DNA of 64,000 nucleotides from JBBDIP01 sp040880305. Lineage in GTDB: Bacteria; Bacillota; Sulfobacillia; Fermentithermobacillales; Fermentithermobacillaceae. Made by a program: the position numbers and the translations under genes. Within the stretch, counting starts at the first letter, position 1, and each line of letters opens with the position of its first letter. Shown here piece after piece: positions 60,887 through 64,000 of the stretch. The notes beneath the pieces are model-generated. The model saw only the letters and a program-made list of their open reading frames with translations. It was not told where the DNA came from and did not search any database. Where the stretch lies: NCBI GenBank assembly GCA_040880305.1, contig JBBDIP010000049.1, positions 17,128 through 81,127 on the forward strand, in the 5' to 3' direction.

Positions 60887-61651
60887 TCAGCCTTCCCTCC
60901 CGTTCCAGTTGAACCACCTGCTCGACAGGGCTAATGATATGACAAGGGTCCCGGCCAGCACCGCTACTTCCCTGCCGAACTTGGCCCAGGGCTCCCCAAA
61001 CCAGAGGCCCTTTAGAAGGGTCACCGCGTAGGTCATCGGGAACGCGTCGCCTATTCTCTTCATGGCGTCTGGGAGCAGTTCTCTGGGCATGCCCGCGCCG
61101 GACAGGAAGAGCATGGGGTAGAAGATGACCATCGAGACGGCACTCGCTGTTCGGTACGTCGGCAATATCCCCGAAAGTAGAAGGCCGAAAGCGAAGAAAC
61201 TGAAGCTCGCCAGGACAAATGCCGCGGCCACAGAAAGAGGGTTTCCGCTGAACCTCAAGTTGTACACGAGTTTGGCTGCAACGATCAGGAGCACCATCCC
61301 GCTGACGGTCATGGTGAACAGGACCGAGACCTGCGCAGCGACGTAGGTCAGTGGACTTAGCGGAGTAGTGCTGAAGCGACGGAGTATCCCCCTCTCCCGG
61401 TAACCGGCTATGAGGGGCACCAGCGACATCAGCCCGGTCGTGCCGATGATCATGGCCGCCCACGAGGGAACCGACACGTCAACGGTGCCGCGGCCGCCGA
61501 AGAGGGCCGCCGGCTGGTTGCCGTAGACGCCGCCGAAAAGGAAAAGCATCATGAGCGGAAACCCCAGCGTGAAGAACATCGCGATGGGTTCGCGCAGGTA
61601 TAGCTTCATCTCCGTCCAAACGAGCTTCCGATAGGCGCGCAGAGAGTTCAT
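60887..61651 (-). CDS. ABC-2 type exporter permease
   Basis: 254 aa, six membrane helices. LREPIAMFFTLGFPLMMLFL, GYRERGILRRFSTTPLSPLT and SGAGMPRELLPDAMKRIGDA follow the ABC-2 pattern (DrrB-like). Partner of the ATPase 2 bp upstream. Substrate unknown. Confidence 0.92.
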   Translation of the reverse strand: MNSLRAYRKLVWTEMKLYLREPIAMFFTLGFPLMMLFLFGGVYGNQPAALFGGRGTVDVSVPSWAAMIIGTTGLMSLVPLIAGYRERGILRRFSTTPLSPLTYVAAQVSVLFTMTVSGMVLLIVAAKLVYNLRFSGNPLSVAAAFVLASFSFFAFGLLLSGILPTYRTASAVSMVIFYPMLFLSGAGMPRELLPDAMKRIGDAFPMTYAVTLLKGLWFGEPWAKFGREVAVLAGTLVISLALSSRWFNWNGREG

Positions 61652-61653
61652 CT

Positions 61654-62598
61654 TTACCGGCCCTCCTCGACCGACTGGGTCTTCCTGCCGGTCTTCGCGA
61701 AAAAGACGTCCTCCAAGGTCGGCTCCTCGGAGCGAAGGTTCTTGAAGACTACGTTTGCACCTGCAAGCGCCTGAACCACTTCCGCCACGAGGGACTCCCC
61801 CGTGCCGTGGACAGAAACCCTGTTTTCGTTGACGGTGACATCGACCACTCCGGGGACGGACTTGAGGTCACCCGGACTGAAACCATCCGGCGCGCCTGCG
61901 AGAGCGAAGGAGACTTTGACCCCGGCTGCCAGGTCGTTCACCAGTTTGGCCGGGGAATCGAGCGCCACTATCCTCCCCGCGTCGATGATGGCCACCCTGT
62001 CGGAAAGGTAGGCGGCCTCCTCCATATAGTGGGTTGTGAGGATCACAGTCTTCCCGCGCCGCTTCACCTCCAGCACCAGCTCCCATATACCGTGTCTGGC
62101 CTGGGGGTCCAACCCGGTGGTGATCTCATCGAGGAATACCAGTTCCGGGTCGTGCAGGAGCGCCAGGGCAACGTAGAGGCGTTGCTTCTGCCCGCCCGAC
62201 AGCTTGGAGAAGGCGGTGTTTCGCTTGTCGGCCAGTCCAAGCCGGTCCAGCAGGGCGCGCCAGTCAACGGCGGTCTCATAGAAGGAGGAAAACAGGTCGC
62301 AAGCTTCCCACACTTTCAGATTGGGCTGGAGGGCAGACTCCTGCAACTGGATGCCAACGCGGGCCTTCAATCGAGATCTTGCCTTCAAGGGGTCTAGCCC
62401 TAGGACGTTCACCGAACCGGAACTGGGGACGCGCAGGCCTTCCAGGCACTCAAGCGTGGTGGTCTTGCCTGCGCCGTTAGGCCCTACCAGGGTAAAGACC
62501 TCTCCCGAGCGGACCTCGAACGAGACATCGTCGACCGCCTGAACAGTACCGTATCTCTTACAGAGGTTTCTCACTTCCACAACAGTGTCAGCGCTCAT
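61654..62598 (-). CDS. ABC transporter ATP-binding protein
   Basis: 314 aa. Walker A LVGPNGAGKTTTLECLEGL, signature FSKLSGGQKQRLYVALALL, Walker B LVFLDEITTGLD and H-loop TTHYMEE. C-terminal extension as in DrrA-type exporters. ATG 62598 preferred. Confidence 0.95.
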   Translation of the reverse strand: MSADTVVEVRNLCKRYGTVQAVDDVSFEVRSGEVFTLVGPNGAGKTTTLECLEGLRVPSSGSVNVLGLDPLKARSRLKARVGIQLQESALQPNLKVWEACDLFSSFYETAVDWRALLDRLGLADKRNTAFSKLSGGQKQRLYVALALLHDPELVFLDEITTGLDPQARHGIWELVLEVKRRGKTVILTTHYMEEAAYLSDRVAIIDAGRIVALDSPAKLVNDLAAGVKVSFALAGAPDGFSPGDLKSVPGVVDVTVNENRVSVHGTGESLVAEVVQALAGANVVFKNLRSEEPTLEDVFFAKTGRKTQSVEEGR

Positions 62599-62698
62599 CC
62601 ACACCAACCTTTCCTGTGCAGAACTAGGTCGAGATTGCCCATACCTTCTAGACTACGGAGGCAAGCTCGTGAGGTATGCGTTGCTGATTGGGGGACTA

Positions 62699-64000
62699 CT
62701 AGATGCCGTTCTCCGGGTTATCTATCCAGTAAGACGGTTCGAGCCTGCGCAGGAAAAGGGCTCCGTCGCCGCCCGGCCAGACGGTGATCCTTCTCTGGCT
62801 GAGGAGCGACACTGTCCTGCTCGACATCCCGTTCTCAGTAGTGAAGGCGATGGTGAAGCCAAGCTTGCGGACCGCGGACTCAAGAGCTGCGGATGGGTCG
62901 CCAAAAGGGTAGGCGAACGCGGGCGCCATGGGGACTTTTTCCGCGCGCAGGACGGCGGTCAGTGTCGACAGGTCGGCGATGACCTGGTCTTCTGTCCAGG
63001 AGCGGATGTCTGGGGCGTCGGCGGTTCCCCCGTGCCCCGCGTAAGTGTGAGATGCAATCTCAACGACGCCCGAAGCCGACATCTCGCGGAGTTGCTCGAA
63101 GGTCATATGGTTGGGCGTCCGGAGGGTCGTGCCCACCACAAAGGCCGTGGCGCGCAGGCCCAGGTCGCGGAGCACCGGGTAGGCCAGCGTGTACACGGAC
63201 TCGTACCCGTCGTCGAAGGTGATGAGGACCGGGCGGGACGGGAGGGTCCCCCTGCCGGCCAAATGCGCTTCCAGTTGCGATGCGGTTATCGACTCATATC
63301 CGCAGTCTTTGAGCAGCGTCATCTGCTCCCTAAACTCGTGAAGCGGGACAATCATGCCCTTTGGGGAGACAGTGTCCGCGGTGAGCTCGTGGTAGAGGAG
63401 CACTGGGACAGGCACATCCAAGGGCACTCGCCTGTCGGCCCACGCCAGAGCCGAGGTCCCCAAAACGAGGGTGAGCAGGACGCCCGCGACAACGCGCCTC
63501 ATGCGAGGGTTTGCGAGCGCCGACCGGGAGTAATGCGCCACGCACTCTCCTGCCACGGTCACTGTGGCAGCGGTCCACGCCATGGCTTTCCCGAACGCTC
63601 GGAGGAATGGACCCCCGGCGAATTCGGACTGCGAGGGAGTCTTGGATGTCTCATTCAGTACCGCATCGTCGCCTTGCACTGCATCCTCGGAATCCTCCGG
63701 CTCGAGAGTGTTTTCGGGCTTGCTCTCGGGCTCCGGCCTCACTATGACCACGGGCGTCATCTGTTCCTGGTTGCCTGCGGGGTTATCGCTCATGGCCAGT
63801 TCCAGCCACTTGGCGTCGACCCCGCGGGAGTATCCTACGGCCCAAGCGATGCCCAGGTCGTTGGCGTCGATTATGGCAGCGTGCACTCCTTCGCCCAATC
63901 CCGCGGCGATCTTATTTGACAAAGCCGACGAGTCGCGAGGACCCAACATCACGTAGTAGTCGTACGGCGGGACGGACCCCAGGATGTCGTCTATCTGCGC
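62699..64000 (-). CDS. Fusion: CofE/F420-ligase-like domain + membrane helix + polysaccharide deacetylase (5' end off window)
   Basis: At least 433 aa, no stop before the window edge. N-terminal part (VPPYDYYVMLGPRDSSALSN, AAIIDANDLGIAWAVG, DNPAGNQEQMTPVVIVRPE) matches the C-terminal region of coenzyme F420-0:glutamate ligase-like proteins of Firmicutes. An acidic linker and membrane helix (RRVVAGVLLTLVLGTSALAW) follow. The rest is a NodB-type deacetylase with VLLYHELTAD, ITFDDGYESVYTLAYPVLRD and ASHTYAGHGG. Domain fusion is seen directly; catalytic function of the N-terminal part is not known. Confidence 0.85.
   Translation of the reverse strand, partial: AQIDDILGSVPPYDYYVMLGPRDSSALSNKIAAGLGEGVHAAIIDANDLGIAWAVGYSRGVDAKWLELAMSDNPAGNQEQMTPVVIVRPEPESKPENTLEPEDSEDAVQGDDAVLNETSKTPSQSEFAGGPFLRAFGKAMAWTAATVTVAGECVAHYSRSALANPRMRRVVAGVLLTLVLGTSALAWADRRVPLDVPVPVLLYHELTADTVSPKGMIVPLHEFREQMTLLKDCGYESITASQLEAHLAGRGTLPSRPVLITFDDGYESVYTLAYPVLRDLGLRATAFVVGTTLRTPNHMTFEQLREMSASGVVEIASHTYAGHGGTADAPDIRSWTEDQVIADLSTLTAVLRAEKVPMAPAFAYPFGDPSAALESAVRKLGFTIAFTTENGMSSRTVSLLSQRRITVWPGGDGALFLRRLEPSYWIDNPENGI

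Overview
This 64 kb window is GC-rich chromosomal DNA from an endospore-forming, probably anaerobic and possibly thermophilic, member of the Firmicutes/Bacillota. The evidence is a dense set of spore genes (spoIIAA-AB-sigF, spoVAC-AD-AE, spoIIM, spo0A, spoIVB, spoIIIAA-AH, gerW, dacF), ferredoxin-linked energy genes (a four-subunit 2-oxoacid:ferredoxin oxidoreductase and NfnAB), and TTG/GTG starts with strong GGAGG ribosome-binding sites. No rRNA, tRNA, phage, CRISPR array or intact insertion sequence was seen. I cannot name the species. Almost everything is on the minus strand; only a LysO-type exporter and one M1-like metallopeptidase gene read on the plus strand.

Layout by plus coordinate (transcription mostly runs right to left). 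1-4.7 kb: partial Ku, GerW, a DUF2953 protein, ScpB/ScpA, a site-2 protease and HtrA. 4.7-9.6 kb: dacF, then spoIIAA-AB-sigF-dodecin-spoVAC-AD-AE. 9.6-14.4 kb: lysO, xerD, alanine dehydrogenase, spoIIM and an unknown protein. 14.4-24.7 kb: a branched-chain amino-acid fermentation operon with two Leu-type dehydrogenases, two butyrate-kinase-family proteins, phosphate butyryltransferase, a P-loop protein and KorDABC. It is preceded by a PAS/sigma-54 activator gene and a clear -24/-12 promoter. 24.8-38.7 kb: spo0A, spoIVB, recN, argR, nadK, dxs, a CorB-like membrane protein, a roughly 1 kb gene-free gap with phased repeats, ispA, xseB, xseA, nfnB, nfnA and nusB. 38.7-45 kb: DUF2273, amaP, asp23 and all eight spoIIIA genes. 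45-49.9 kb: mazEF, DUF1657, M1-like peptidase, a CD1247-type zinc-ribbon protein, efp and pepP. 49.9-50.6 kb: a repeat/hairpin array. 50.6-60.8 kb: a glycine-riboswitch-led operon gcvT-gcvH-gcvPA-gcvPB, two radical-SAM proteins (LipS1/LipS2-like), a LipM-like octanoyltransferase, lpd and glyA. 60.9-64 kb: an ABC-2 exporter and a partial CofE-like/polysaccharide-deacetylase fusion.

How the parts fit. Leucine, valine and isoleucine would be deaminated by the dehydrogenases, oxidised by KorABCD to branched acyl-CoA with reduced ferredoxin, and converted by Ptb/Buk to branched acids plus ATP. NfnAB can move the electrons between ferredoxin, NADH and NADPH. The glycine operon carries the cleavage system plus what looks like a self-contained lipoylation pathway (octanoyl transfer, then sulfur insertion without a classical LipA). 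From memory, gene order around spo0A, spoIIIA and spoIIA/spoVA broadly follows Bacillus subtilis, so this is an old sporulation and housekeeping backbone. The most unusual items are the LipS-type lipoyl cluster, the divergent second kinase-like protein, the hairpin array after glyA, the three-helical-turn repeat array at 33.26-33.54 kb and the CofE/deacetylase fusion.
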